Origin: Olsenella sp. An293
Lineage (GTDB): Bacteria; Actinomycetota; Coriobacteriia; Coriobacteriales; Atopobiaceae
Reading direction: 5' to 3'
Length of the DNA: 64,000 nucleotides
Assembly (NCBI RefSeq): GCF_002159495.1
Contig: NZ_NFIT01000005.1
Span: 124,001 to 188,000 of the forward strand
The notes under the pieces are model-generated. The model ran no database searches. It was not told where the DNA came from and saw only the letters and a program-made list of their open reading frames with translations. Shown here one piece after another: positions 7,783 through 17,351 of this stretch (position 1 is its first letter; each line of letters starts with the position of its first letter). Made by a program: the position numbers and the translations under genes.

Positions 7783-10002
7783 ATGAGCTCCGACCCGACG
7801 ACCCGCCGCGTCATCATTGCCTCCTGCGACGCCGACGCCCCGCTCGCTCGGGAGGCCTCAGAGGCCGCGCTGCAGCTCGGGTGCAGCGTCGTTTCCCCCG
7901 ACGACCCCATGCAAGAAGCAGACCTCTGCCTGATACTCATGTCTCAAAACGCGCTCGCCGACAAGGACTTCTTGTCGCGGGCTCGCACGCTCGCGGCAAG
8001 CGCCGCAGCGCTCATCCCCGCACGCATGGATGGCGTTGCCCCGGAGCTCGCCGGCGCCCCGGGAGACCGAATCCGTGAGGTCAACTGGGCGGACTTCTCC
8101 TCGCTCGAAACCGCGGAGGAACGCTCAAAGCGCTGGCGAGCCGTGCTGAGCTCAAACGTTGACCTCTACGACGCCTTCTATGCGCTTGACGCCCGCGCCT
8201 CGTGCTGGGACGACGCCGGACGCGACAAGGGGCACCTCCTCGTAGATCCCGCGCAGGCGCGTGAGGCGCAAGAGCTTCTCCTCTCCATGCGTGACGACCC
8301 GTTCAACGTCCCGGACGCGACCATGGAGGCGTTCGTGGCGGAATCGTCCCGTCACGCGAGACGTCTCCAGCGCAGGCGCTGGTTCCAGTACCTTCGGGTC
8401 GGCGCCGCAGTCGTTGCCGTCGGCGCCGCCATCTATGCCGGCAACGCCCTCATCTCAAGGCAAATCGAGGCAACGAGGTCACTTCTTCAGGAGCTCGCCC
8501 TGAGCGAGAAGGACGACCCGGCGCTCTTCACGCTCAAGGCGCTCTGCAACGCCGACGTCTACGGCGCCCAGACCGACGCCACCGCGCGCGACACCCTCAC
8601 GGGCCTCTCCGAGAACTGGGACGTTGCCCGCCTGGGCTGGGCGGACCTTCAAGAGGGCGGCTGGCAGGGCGAGGCGATCCTGACAAACGACGCCAATACC
8701 TGCCTCGTGCGCGGCGCCGGCGGGACGCTCCAGCGCTGGAACCCGCAAACCGCGGAGCCCCTTTCGACATGGCAGGTCTCCAACGGAGACTCCTTCGTCT
8801 TCGACGCCACCGAAGACGGCGCCGTCGTCGCGGTCGCAGACGGCGATGGCGTTGCGCTCTACGACAAAACGGGCGCCAGGACGGCAACCATCGAGGGCGC
8901 CCCTGCCTCCGTGAGCGCGCTCGCCCTCTCGGAGGACGCCTCGCAGCTGCTTTGCCAGAGCGGGGACGCGATCGCCCTCCTCGAGCTCGACGAGGAGGGC
9001 GGCCCGTCCTTCTCATCACAGTTCGACGAGGTGCTCGCACTGAGGCGAACCGAGCGAGGGCTGCGGGCTCTCGTCGTGGCGGGCGATCGCCTGCAGCTCA
9101 TCGACCCAACCTCCGACTCGAGCGTGCTCGACGCTGCGCTGCCCGAGGCGCAGATGCTCTCCGGGGCCATCGGGCCGCAGGACGCGGTCGTGGTGTGCGC
9201 CGACGGCGCCCTGCTCGTCGGGACGCCCGAAACCGGCCTCGACAACCTCGGCGCCACCACCTATGACCTTCCCCGCGCGCTCGCCCTCGGAGATGAGGTG
9301 CTCGTGGTCGCGACCGAGCAGGCGGGGGTGCAGGTGGTGGACCTGTCCTCGGGCGCCCCGCTCGGAACCATCGCCACGAGCATGGTGGGGACCTGCTATC
9401 TGGACGTGTCGAACGAGCTCGTTGCCAGCGGAAACGGCTGGACGACGACGATCTGCTCGCTCGAGCCCATCACCCCGCGAGACGAGCCTCCCGCCGGAGC
9501 CCACGTCTGCACGGACCTGTCGGACACGAGCGACCTCGTGAGCGTCTCGGTCTCCGCGGGCGGGGACCTCACCGCCACCTGCGAGGAAGGCGCCTGCTCG
9601 CTCGACGCGAGCGGCGTCATGGGCGAGCCGACCTCCTTCTCCGCAGTTGCCGCAGCGGAGGGCTCGTTTGCCGCCGGGACCGAGTCCGGCCAGGTCGTGG
9701 CCTACACCTTCACCTCCGCGGGCACGTTCGTGCAAACGAGGGCCTGGGAGTCGCCCACCGGGGAGCCCATCACGGCGCTCGGCTGGACCGACGACCTGCA
9801 GAGGCTTGTCGTCGAGTCGGGAGGGCGCTGGTGGACCCCCTACTCCAACTCGCTGGCCCTGGGCATCGACGGCATCCGCGATACCGTCAGGGCTCGAGTG
9901 CCCGCCGGGTGGGACGAGGAGACCCTCTCCTTCTATTTCCCCGAGGACTTTGTGGCGTCGATGGGCCTTACGGCCTCGGTCCCGGCACCCCAGGCAAAGT
10001 AG
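7783..10002 (+). CDS. TIR-like / transmembrane / beta-propeller protein, first of a pair (degenerate TIR)
   Basis: 739 residues. Residues about 8-85 (RRVIIASCDADAPLAREA, CSVVSPDDPM, ADLCLILMSQNALADKDF) keep a TIR-like strand-helix order but lack the WRD...AGESW loop and the catalytic Glu of active TIR domains. A helical module follows (ASCWDDAGRDKGHLL, ESSRHARRLQRRR), then one membrane helix at about 204-225. The remaining 510 residues are beta-propeller-like, with many blades of the type VVAVADGDGVALYDKTG. Arg-rich residues before the helix predict an inner N-terminus and an outer propeller. The start at 7783 has AAAGGAGG five bases before it. It is co-transcribed with a paralogue that begins nine bases after its stop. 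The architecture is seen directly; function is unknown. Confidence 0.7.
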   Translation: MSSDPTTRRVIIASCDADAPLAREASEAALQLGCSVVSPDDPMQEADLCLILMSQNALADKDFLSRARTLAASAAALIPARMDGVAPELAGAPGDRIREVNWADFSSLETAEERSKRWRAVLSSNVDLYDAFYALDARASCWDDAGRDKGHLLVDPAQAREAQELLLSMRDDPFNVPDATMEAFVAESSRHARRLQRRRWFQYLRVGAAVVAVGAAIYAGNALISRQIEATRSLLQELALSEKDDPALFTLKALCNADVYGAQTDATARDTLTGLSENWDVARLGWADLQEGGWQGEAILTNDANTCLVRGAGGTLQRWNPQTAEPLSTWQVSNGDSFVFDATEDGAVVAVADGDGVALYDKTGARTATIEGAPASVSALALSEDASQLLCQSGDAIALLELDEEGGPSFSSQFDEVLALRRTERGLRALVVAGDRLQLIDPTSDSSVLDAALPEAQMLSGAIGPQDAVVVCADGALLVGTPETGLDNLGATTYDLPRALALGDEVLVVATEQAGVQVVDLSSGAPLGTIATSMVGTCYLDVSNELVASGNGWTTTICSLEPITPRDEPPAGAHVCTDLSDTSDLVSVSVSAGGDLTATCEEGACSLDASGVMGEPTSFSAVAAAEGSFAAGTESGQVVAYTFTSAGTFVQTRAWESPTGEPITALGWTDDLQRLVVESGGRWWTPYSNSLALGIDGIRDTVRARVPAGWDEETLSFYFPEDFVASMGLTASVPAPQAK

Positions 10003-10011
10003 GAGGCCACC

Positions 10012-12186
10012 ATGGGATACGTCTTCATCTCCTACTCGAGGAAGCAGTCCGCCATCGCGGACAGGCTCGAGGCCGCGCTCTCCTCGCGCTCAGTGGCACG
10101 CGAGCCCGTGAGCGTCTGGCGCGACGTGAACGACCTGCGTGCCGGAGAGTCGTGGGACGCGCGCATCGTCGCCGCAATCCGCGGTGCGAGCCTCGTCGTC
10201 GTGCTGCAGTCAAGCGACTGGCGAGCCTCCCAGCCCTGCCAGAAGGAGCTCGCCCAGGCCCGCCATTACCGCAGGCCCATCCTCGAGCTCGATGCTGCCG
10301 CCCTGTCCCGTGAATCAATGGATGCGGCGAGCCCGGACGGCATCACCCGCGGCGCCGACGATATCGCAGCCCAGCTGAGGCGGCTCGCCGGAAGCTCAGA
10401 GGTGACCGCCAACCTCGAAGTCCGCGCCGCGGCGTGGGCCGAGGGAGGCAGACGGGGCAGGGACCTCATGCGCGGAAGGGCGCTCTCCCGGATGCTCAAG
10501 CTCGCCAGGTCCGCAGACCTCTCGGACTCCGCCCGCCTCTATCTGCGCCAGTCCACGCGCGGACGCAGGCTGCGCCTTCTCATGGGCGCGCTCGCCATCG
10601 TCGCCGTCATCGTGGGCGAGGTGGCGCTTCGCGTCCCTGCCGAGCTGCAGCGACAGCTCGAGGAGCAGGCGGTTGACTCGCTTCGGCTCGCCGACGCCAC
10701 GAGCGAGGTCGCCGCCGTCGTGCGGACCGACCCGAAGCGGGCCCGCGAGCTCGCGCTCTCGGCGGCCGGCGACGGGGACGCTCGCAACTACGCCGCGCTT
10801 CTCGCCTGCCAGCTCGCGCTCACGACGCGCCTGCCCCAGGAGCTCTCGGACAGCGCCGACTTTGCCTTTCCGGACGAGCCCCGCCCCGAAGACGCCGCCG
10901 GCGACATGGCCGCACGCGCCGTTCCCGGCTCGACCCGCATCGGGCTGACCCGTCGAGGGCAGGCCTCGCCGCACGCATACGCCAACCCCGGGTTCATTGC
11001 CGTTGACCTTGCGCTCTCCCCCGATGGGCGCCGACTTGCGGCACTCAGCGAGCAGGGCGTCATCGTCTATGAGACGGATCGGGGTCAGGAGCTCATGGTC
11101 CTCGGCGGCGCAACGCTGCCCATGGGCAGCACGCTCTCTTGGAGCGCAGACGGAACGCGCGTGGCGGCCCATGCGCCCGAAGGGCGGACCTTAGTCTGGG
11201 ACGCCATGCTCGAGACGAGCGTCATCGCAGACACGGACCTGTGGTTCATGGACGTCGCCGAGCTCGGCGACGGGCGCGCGGCGTTTCTCTCGCGCGACGG
11301 GACCGTCGCAGTGATAGATGCCTCGGGCGAGAAGCCCCCGGAGATCGTCGACGTCCTCTCGTCGACCCAGGCGACGAGCATCGCACGGGCCTCGGAGAAC
11401 GCCGTCTACGTGGCGGCCCTCGACGAGAGCGGCGACAGCCGACTCTGGCATCTTGACCTCGGAACGGGCGAGAGCTTCACCATGTCGCTCGAAGACGGCT
11501 ACCAGCCCCTCTACGTTGCCGCCTCCCCAAGCGGCGTCGGCCCCGTCGCAGTCTCGGACGGCTCCACCCTGCTTCTTCTCGATGAGACCTCACTCCAAAG
11601 CCTTGCCACCATAGAGACCGGCGGCATCCTCGCCATCGAGGTCGACGAGGAGGGGCGCACGTTTGCCGGGGCGGGCACCACGCTCATCTGCGTCGAGCCC
11701 GGAGAGACCTCTCCCATCACGCCCCAGGGAGGAGTCGTCCCCGGCGCGCAGGCCCGCTCTCTTGCCGCCACGGGAGACGGGACCGTCCTCGCCGTCGGAT
11801 ACGGCACGCCCCGCGGCGGCGGCTCTCGACTCGTCAGGTACGAGGAGGGCGTGTGGAGGGCCTCTTCGGGCCTCTACCCCTACTCCATCCCGCTTTCAGG
11901 CGCATGCTCGGCGCGCGCCAGCGCCGTCTCCTCGGACGGGAGCCTCTTTGCCGTGGGGCTCTCCGATGGGACGGTCGCGTTTCTCGACGGCGCGGGATAC
12001 TCCTCCTACGCCTCGCACGAGCTCTCCGGCGAGATTCGCGGCATCGTCTTTGCGCCGGACGGCAGGAGCGTCGTCGTGGCGACGCGTGACGGCCTCATCG
12101 CACGCGTCGCCGTCAACGAGGAGGGGCTCTCGCTCCCCTCGCTCCGCGACGCTCTCCAGGCGGGCGTCGGGGGTTCTACCGAGTAG
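10012..12186 (+). CDS. TIR-domain / transmembrane / beta-propeller protein, second of a pair (intact TIR)
   Basis: 724 residues. A canonical bacterial TIR fills residues 1-95: YVFISYSRKQ (box 1), VWRDVNDLRAGESWDARI (BB-loop), then SSDWRASQPCQKELAQA with E79 in the position of the NAD-cleaving Glu. A helical module (AAAWAEGGRRGRDLM ... YLRQSTRGRRLR) matches the same module in the upstream protein. One membrane helix lies at about 187-205, and the rest is a WD40-like propeller (LALSPDGRRLAALS, SWSADGTRVAAHAP, VFAPDGRSVVVATRDG). The predicted layout is a cytosolic enzyme with an outer sensor. The ribosome-binding site overlaps the end of the first gene. TIR-WD40 proteins are known, but the paired catalytic/degenerate arrangement is unfamiliar to me. 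Confidence 0.78.
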   Translation: MGYVFISYSRKQSAIADRLEAALSSRSVAREPVSVWRDVNDLRAGESWDARIVAAIRGASLVVVLQSSDWRASQPCQKELAQARHYRRPILELDAAALSRESMDAASPDGITRGADDIAAQLRRLAGSSEVTANLEVRAAAWAEGGRRGRDLMRGRALSRMLKLARSADLSDSARLYLRQSTRGRRLRLLMGALAIVAVIVGEVALRVPAELQRQLEEQAVDSLRLADATSEVAAVVRTDPKRARELALSAAGDGDARNYAALLACQLALTTRLPQELSDSADFAFPDEPRPEDAAGDMAARAVPGSTRIGLTRRGQASPHAYANPGFIAVDLALSPDGRRLAALSEQGVIVYETDRGQELMVLGGATLPMGSTLSWSADGTRVAAHAPEGRTLVWDAMLETSVIADTDLWFMDVAELGDGRAAFLSRDGTVAVIDASGEKPPEIVDVLSSTQATSIARASENAVYVAALDESGDSRLWHLDLGTGESFTMSLEDGYQPLYVAASPSGVGPVAVSDGSTLLLLDETSLQSLATIETGGILAIEVDEEGRTFAGAGTTLICVEPGETSPITPQGGVVPGAQARSLAATGDGTVLAVGYGTPRGGGSRLVRYEEGVWRASSGLYPYSIPLSGACSARASAVSSDGSLFAVGLSDGTVAFLDGAGYSSYASHELSGEIRGIVFAPDGRSVVVATRDGLIARVAVNEEGLSLPSLRDALQAGVGGSTE

Positions 12187-12219
12187 GCCAATGGCGCCGC
12201 GAACGGTAGGTTTTTGCCG

Positions 12220-12225
12220 TAGAAT
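12220..12225 (+). promoter_or_regulatory. Possible -10 box of purL
   Basis: TAGAAT 43 bases before the ATG, in the 82-bp gap after the TIR operon. Weak evidence: no matching -35 box. Confidence 0.3.
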
Positions 12226-12268
12226 GGTAGCGTTCATCACTCCTTCAGCAAACGGGAGGTAGCCGCGC

Positions 12269-15200
12269 ATGGTCTCACGCATCTACGTTGAGAAGAAGCC
12301 GGGATTCGACGTCGAGGCGCAGCAGCTCAAGGCCGAGCTCGCAAACGTCGTCGCCGAGGGGCTGGCGCAAGACGCCCGCCTTCGCATCGTCAACCGCTAC
12401 GACGTCGAGGGCATCGACGAGGAGCTCTTCGAGCGCTGCGTGCCCATCGTCTTCAGCGAGCCCCAGGTGGACCTCACCTCGCGCGAGCTTCCCGCGAGCC
12501 AGGGCGAGAAGGACGTTCGCGTCTTCGCCGTGGAGGCGCTGCCCGGTCAGTTCGACCAGCGCGCCGACTCCGCCGCCGAGTGCGTCCAGCTCGTCAGCCA
12601 GGGCGAGCGGCCCACGGTGCGCTGCGCCAAGGTCTACGTGATCGAGGGCGCCTGCACCGACGAGGCGCTCGCCGCCATCAAGCACTACGTCATCAACCCC
12701 GTCGAGGCGCGCGAGGCGAGTCTCGACGAGCGCGCGACCCTGCGCCAGAGCTACCCCGAGCCCGCCGACGTCGAGGTGCTCGACGGCTTCCTCGAGCTCG
12801 ACCAGGCGAGCCTTCAGGCCTTCATCGACGAGCGCGGCCTGGCGATGGACCTCGCGGACATCACGTTCTGCCAGAGCTACTTCGCCGGCGAGGGCCGCGT
12901 CCCCACGATCACCGAGATCAAGATGATCGACACCTACTGGTCCGATCACTGCCGCCACACCACCTTCGGCACCACCCTCGGCGACGTGCAGTTTGACGAC
13001 GAGGTCGTGGCCGCCGCCTTCAACCGCTACCTCGAGATGCGCCATGAGCTCGGCCGCGACGCCAAGCCCGTGTGCCTCATGGACATGGGCACCATTGGCG
13101 CCAAGTACCTCAAGCACACCGGGCAGCTCAAGAACCTCGACGAGTCCGAGGAGATCAACGCCTGCACCGTCAAGGTGAAGGTCGACGTCAACGGCACGCC
13201 CGAGGACTGGCTGTTCCTCTTCAAGAACGAGACCCACAACCACCCCACCGAGATCGAGCCCTTCGGCGGCGCGGCAACCTGCATCGGCGGCGCCATCCGC
13301 GACCCGCTCTCCGGCCGTAGCTATGTCTACCAGGCCATGCGCGTGACCGGTGCGGCGGACCCCACCGTGCCCGTCTCCCAGACCATGGAGGGCAAGCTCC
13401 CGCAGCGCAAGCTCGTCACCACCGCGGCGGCGGGATACTCCAGCTACGGCAACCAGATCGGGCTTGCCACCGGACAGGTCAGCGAGCTCTATCACCCCGG
13501 CTACGTGGCCAAGCGCATGGAGATCGGCGCCGTGGTGGGCGCCACGCCGGCGTCCCACGTGCGCCGCGAGTGCCCCGCCCCGGGCGACAAGATCGTGCTT
13601 CTCGGCGGGCGCACCGGACGCGACGGCATCGGCGGCGCCACCGGGTCCTCCAAGGCCCACAACGTCGAGTCCCTCGAGAAGGACGGCGCCGAGGTGCAGA
13701 AGGGCAACCCGCCCATCGAGCGCAAGCTCCAGCGCCTCTTCCGCCGCGAGGACGCGTGCCGCCTCATCAAGCGCTGCAACGACTTTGGCGCCGGCGGCGT
13801 CTCCGTTGCCATCGGCGAGCTCGCCGACGGCCTGGACATCGACCTCGACCTCGTTCCCAAGAAGTACGAGGGCCTCGACGGCACCGAGCTCGCCATCTCC
13901 GAGTCCCAGGAGCGCATGGCCGTGGCCCTGGCACCCGAGGACGTCGACGAGTTCATGCGCTACGCGCACGAGGAGAACCTCGAGGCCACGACCGTGGCGA
14001 CGGTCACCGCCGAGCCCCGCCTGCGCATGCGCTGGCGCGGCAACGTCATCGTGGACGTGAGTCGCGAGTTCCTCGCCTCCAACGGCGCCCCCAAGACCAC
14101 ATGCGTGCGCGTGGAGGCTCCGCAGGAGTTCGAGCGCACCTGGGCCGGCGAGACCGTGGCCGAGAAGATGCGCTCGCTGGTCACCGACCTCAACGTCGCC
14201 TCCAACAAGGGCCTCTCCGAGCGCTTTGACTCCACCATCGGCGCTGCCACGGTCCTCATGCCCTTTGGCGGTCGCACGCAGCTCACGCCCCCCATGGCGA
14301 TGGTCGCCAAGCTCCCTGTTGACGGTGAGACCACCACGTGCTCGGGCATGGCCTGGGGCTTCAACCCCTACCTCATGAGCGCCAACCCCTTCACCGGCGC
14401 CTACCTCTCCGTGGTGGAGTCCGTCGCGCGCATGGTCGCCGCCGGCTTCGAGCACGAGAGCCTCTACCTCACGTTCCAGGAGTACTTCGAGCGCCTGCGC
14501 GACGACCCGCGCCGCTGGGGCAAGCCCACCGCGGCCCTGCTCGGCGCCCTCATGGCCCAGGTCGACCTCGGCATCGCCTCGATCGGCGGCAAGGACTCCA
14601 TGTCCGGCAGCTTCGAGGACCTCGACGTGCCGCCCACGCTCGTCTCGTTTGCCACGGGCCTGGGCGTCGTCGACCACGTGACCTCCCCCGAGTTCAAGGG
14701 CAGCGGACACCGCGTGATGGTCATCGTCCCGGACTACGCCGACGACGGGCTCACGCCCGACCACGAGGCGTTCCTCGCGACGCTCTCCCTCGTCGAGGGC
14801 ATGGTGGCGCGCGGCGAGACGCTCGCCGTCTCTACCCCCGGCTACGGCGGCGCCGCGGAGGCCGCGTTCAAGATGTGCGTCGGCAACCGCGTGGGACTCG
14901 AGGTCGCCCCGGCCTTTGGCGCTGACGCCCTCTTCTGCCCCTCCTACGGCAGCTTCCTCGTGGAGCTTACCGATGACGCCCCGCTGCCCTCCGCCCCGAG
15001 CGGCGTGACGGTTTCCACCTTTGGCACGACGACCGATGCCTACCAGCTCAGCGTCTCCGGGGAGTCCGTTGACCTCGCCGAGCTGCAGGAGGCCTGGGAG
15101 GGCGCCATCGAGTCCGTCTTCCCCTACCGCGCCGAGGGCGAGCAGGTCGACGTCATCTCCTTCGACGTTGCCGAGAAGGGCGTCTCTCGCCCCGCGCCCG

Positions 15201-16015
15201 CCGTCCACGTGGCGCGCCCGCGCGTCATCATCCCGGTCTTCCCGGGCACCAACTGCGAGTATGACACCGCACACGCCTTCGAGCGCGCCGGCGCCAAGGC
15301 GGACGTCTTCGTGATCAACAACCTCACGCCCGAGGCCGTCGCCGAGAGCACCCACGAGCTGGCGCGTCGCATCCGCGAGAGTCAGATCGTCATGATCCCG
15401 GGCGGCTTCTCCGGCGGCGACGAGCCCGAGGGCTCCGCCAAGTTCATCACCGCCTTCTTCCGCGCGCCCGAGGTCACCGAGGCGGTGCGCGACCTGCTGC
15501 AGGCTCGCGACGGCCTCATGCTCGGCATCTGCAACGGCTTCCAGGCCCTGGTGAAGCTCGGCCTCGTCCCGTACGGCGACATCGTCCCGATGGACGACAC
15601 CTGCCCCACGCTCACGTTCAACACCATCGGCCGCCACCAGAGCCGTCTGGTGCGCACGCGCGTGGCGTCCAACCTCTCCCCCTGGCTCTCCAAGTGCTCG
15701 GTGGGAGACGTCCACAACATCGCGATCTCGCACGGCGAGGGCCGCTTCGTCGCCTCGCCCGAGATGGTCGCCAAGCTCGTGGCCGGCGGCCAGGTCGCCA
15801 CGCAGTACGTGGACGAGAGCGGCGTGCCGGGCATGAGCCTCGACGTCAACCCCAACGGCTCGGTCCTCGCGATCGAGGGCATCACCTCGCCTGACGGCCG
15901 CGTCCTGGGCAAGATGGGCCACACCGAGCGCTCCGGCGCCGGCCTCTACAAGAACGTTCCGGGCAACGCCTACCAGCCCCTCATCGAGGGCGGCGTGGCG
16001 TACTTCACCGAGTAG
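12269..16015 (+). CDS. purL: Phosphoribosylformylglycinamidine synthase, single chain
   Basis: 1,248 residues. It converts FGAR, glutamine and ATP to FGAM in purine synthesis. The order is N-terminal PurS-like region, linker, two AIRS-like halves, then a class I glutamine amidotransferase. Visible signatures include TYWSDHCRHTTF, FKNETHNHPTEIEPFGGAAT, GLATGQVSELYHPGY, and the amidotransferase Cys in GICNGFQALVKLGL with its His/Glu in ISHGEGRF. The length is that of the long clostridial/coriobacterial form and shorter than the 1,295-residue E. coli enzyme. The start ATG follows GGGAGG by six bases. A strong terminator closes the gene, so it appears monocistronic. No PurR box or purine riboswitch is seen upstream. 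Confidence 0.96.
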   Translation: MVSRIYVEKKPGFDVEAQQLKAELANVVAEGLAQDARLRIVNRYDVEGIDEELFERCVPIVFSEPQVDLTSRELPASQGEKDVRVFAVEALPGQFDQRADSAAECVQLVSQGERPTVRCAKVYVIEGACTDEALAAIKHYVINPVEAREASLDERATLRQSYPEPADVEVLDGFLELDQASLQAFIDERGLAMDLADITFCQSYFAGEGRVPTITEIKMIDTYWSDHCRHTTFGTTLGDVQFDDEVVAAAFNRYLEMRHELGRDAKPVCLMDMGTIGAKYLKHTGQLKNLDESEEINACTVKVKVDVNGTPEDWLFLFKNETHNHPTEIEPFGGAATCIGGAIRDPLSGRSYVYQAMRVTGAADPTVPVSQTMEGKLPQRKLVTTAAAGYSSYGNQIGLATGQVSELYHPGYVAKRMEIGAVVGATPASHVRRECPAPGDKIVLLGGRTGRDGIGGATGSSKAHNVESLEKDGAEVQKGNPPIERKLQRLFRREDACRLIKRCNDFGAGGVSVAIGELADGLDIDLDLVPKKYEGLDGTELAISESQERMAVALAPEDVDEFMRYAHEENLEATTVATVTAEPRLRMRWRGNVIVDVSREFLASNGAPKTTCVRVEAPQEFERTWAGETVAEKMRSLVTDLNVASNKGLSERFDSTIGAATVLMPFGGRTQLTPPMAMVAKLPVDGETTTCSGMAWGFNPYLMSANPFTGAYLSVVESVARMVAAGFEHESLYLTFQEYFERLRDDPRRWGKPTAALLGALMAQVDLGIASIGGKDSMSGSFEDLDVPPTLVSFATGLGVVDHVTSPEFKGSGHRVMVIVPDYADDGLTPDHEAFLATLSLVEGMVARGETLAVSTPGYGGAAEAAFKMCVGNRVGLEVAPAFGADALFCPSYGSFLVELTDDAPLPSAPSGVTVSTFGTTTDAYQLSVSGESVDLAELQEAWEGAIESVFPYRAEGEQVDVISFDVAEKGVSRPAPAVHVARPRVIIPVFPGTNCEYDTAHAFERAGAKADVFVINNLTPEAVAESTHELARRIRESQIVMIPGGFSGGDEPEGSAKFITAFFRAPEVTEAVRDLLQARDGLMLGICNGFQALVKLGLVPYGDIVPMDDTCPTLTFNTIGRHQSRLVRTRVASNLSPWLSKCSVGDVHNIAISHGEGRFVASPEMVAKLVAGGQVATQYVDESGVPGMSLDVNPNGSVLAIEGITSPDGRVLGKMGHTERSGAGLYKNVPGNAYQPLIEGGVAYFTE

Positions 16016-16036
16016 CCCGATCCAAGAGCATCCTCA

Positions 16037-16071
16037 CGGGCGGGACTCTCCGGGGGTCCCGCCCGTTTTTT
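16037..16071 (+). terminator. Intrinsic terminator of purL
   Basis: ACGGGCGGGA (16037-16046) pairs with TCCCGCCCGT (16057-16066), with T6 completing the signal, 22 bases after the stop. Confidence 0.93.
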
Positions 16072-16107
16072 CGCTCCCGTCGCCCCGCCTCTGCTCACCG
16101 CCGGGGG

Positions 16108-16208
16108 CAAACTCCACACGTGGTGGTTCTTTTCAATCCCTAAACACTGTTTATCTGCGCTTTCTCTCTACTCAGTTAGAAAGAGAAACACCACGTGTGG
16201 AGTTTGGC
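16108..16208. repeat. Long inverted repeat, CACGTG family, element 3
   Basis: Arms CAAACTCCACACGTGGTG and its complement, extended inward by TTCTTT/AAAGAG-type pairing. The loop is AT-rich and unrelated to those of elements 1 and 2. It lies between the purL terminator and the EamA gene. Confidence 0.85.
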
Positions 16209-16249
16209 GATGAGAGGTGGCTTGCCCAAGACAGCGCTGCTAGGATGGC

Positions 16250-17245
16250 ATGCGGAAAACCGGGGAAAGCGAGAAGAACGTGGTCGCAGCAACGGCAGAC
16301 AAATCGAGAAGAACGCCCTTCATCGGCACGCTTCCGGGCGTGGTGCTGGCGTGTCTCGCCTCGTGCTTTCTGTGGGGCTCGGCGTTTCCGTGCGTGAAGA
16401 TCGGCTACGAGCTGTTTGCCGTCGACGCGGCGGACGTGCCCTCGATCCTGGCCTTCGCGGGCACGCGCTTCGTGATAGCGGGCCTCATGGTCGTCGCGGG
16501 CATGAGCGTGGTCCGGCGGCGAGCCTTCCTGCCCGGGCGGCGCGATCTGCCGGCCATCGGCACGCTCTCGCTCTTTCAGACCGTTTTGCAGTACGTCCTC
16601 TTCTATGTGGGCCTCGCCAACTGCGCGGGCGTGACGAGCTCCATCCTGGAGGCGAGCAACTCGTTTCTCTGCGTGCTCCTGGCGGCGCTGGTCTTTCGCT
16701 TTGAGCGACTCACGGGTCGCAAGGTGCTGGGATGTCTCGTGGGCTTTGCGGGCGTCGTGCTCGTCAACGTGACCGGCGAGTCGGGGGGCCTGAGCTTCAC
16801 GCTCGAGGGCGAGGGCATGGTGCTCGCGTCAACGCTCGCCGCGGCCGCCTCGAGCAACCTCGCCAAGCGCTTCTCGCGCGAGCACGACCCCGTGCTGCTC
16901 TCGGGCTGGCAGTTTGTCCTCGGCGGGGCGATCATGCTCGTCGCGGGCCTCGCCGCGGGCGGACACGTGGCGCCGGCGGATGCGACCAACCCGGCCCCGG
17001 CGTTCATGCTCCTCGCCTATCTGGGATTCATTTCCGCGGCTGCCTATTCGCTATGGTCGCTCGCACTGGCCGCAAACCCCGTCTCGCGCGTGGCGGTCTT
17101 TGGCTTCATGAACCCGGTCTTTGGCGTGCTGCTCTCCGCGGTCCTTCTCAGCGAGACCAACGTCGTGAGCCCTGCCGTGGCCGTGGCGGCCCTCGTGCTC
17201 GTGAGCCTGGGCATCGTCATCGTAAACCGCCCGGAGAAGCCCTGA
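16250..17245 (+). CDS. EamA/DMT-family membrane transporter
   Basis: 331 residues with ten membrane segments in two EamA repeats: the first opens with VVLACLASCFLWGSAFPCVK, the second with VLASTLAAAASSNLAK. YVLFYVGLANCAGVTSSILEA and SRVAVFGFMNPVFGVLLSAV are the typical helix 3-4 and 8-9 signatures of drug/metabolite exporters. Substrate unknown. The ATG at 16250 has only a weak AGGATGG before it; starts further in would remove a hydrophilic 25-residue lead (SEKNVVAATADKSRR), so the true start is uncertain. It begins 41 bases after inverted repeat element 3. A 9-bp hairpin follows the gene. Confidence 0.85.
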   Translation: MRKTGESEKNVVAATADKSRRTPFIGTLPGVVLACLASCFLWGSAFPCVKIGYELFAVDAADVPSILAFAGTRFVIAGLMVVAGMSVVRRRAFLPGRRDLPAIGTLSLFQTVLQYVLFYVGLANCAGVTSSILEASNSFLCVLLAALVFRFERLTGRKVLGCLVGFAGVVLVNVTGESGGLSFTLEGEGMVLASTLAAAASSNLAKRFSREHDPVLLSGWQFVLGGAIMLVAGLAAGGHVAPADATNPAPAFMLLAYLGFISAAAYSLWSLALAANPVSRVAVFGFMNPVFGVLLSAVLLSETNVVSPAVAVAALVLVSLGIVIVNRPEKP

Positions 17246-17307
17246 CGCGCCGCCGCTGGCCGAACAAGCCCCACTTACCGAGACCCATGCCTTGCAGTCG
17301 TGAATGA

Positions 17308-17334
17308 CGGGGATACTCAAGGCACGTATCCCCG
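17308..17334 (+). other. Hairpin between the EamA gene and the serpin
   Basis: CGGGGATAC and GTATCCCCG form a perfect 9-bp stem with a 9-base loop, 18 bases before the serpin start. It may end the EamA transcript or shape the serpin leader; no T-run follows. Confidence 0.55.
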
Positions 17335-17351
17335 CGACGGAGGGAGTGCCC

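Noticed and set aside
12275-15922. A long open frame on the minus strand opposite purL (over 1,200 codons), and similar ones opposite the TsaD fusion, ecfA and groEL
   Set aside because: In GC-rich DNA the antisense frame of a real gene is often open. These give His/Ala/Gly/Asp-rich low-complexity protein with no recognisable domain, and the plus-strand genes are certain.
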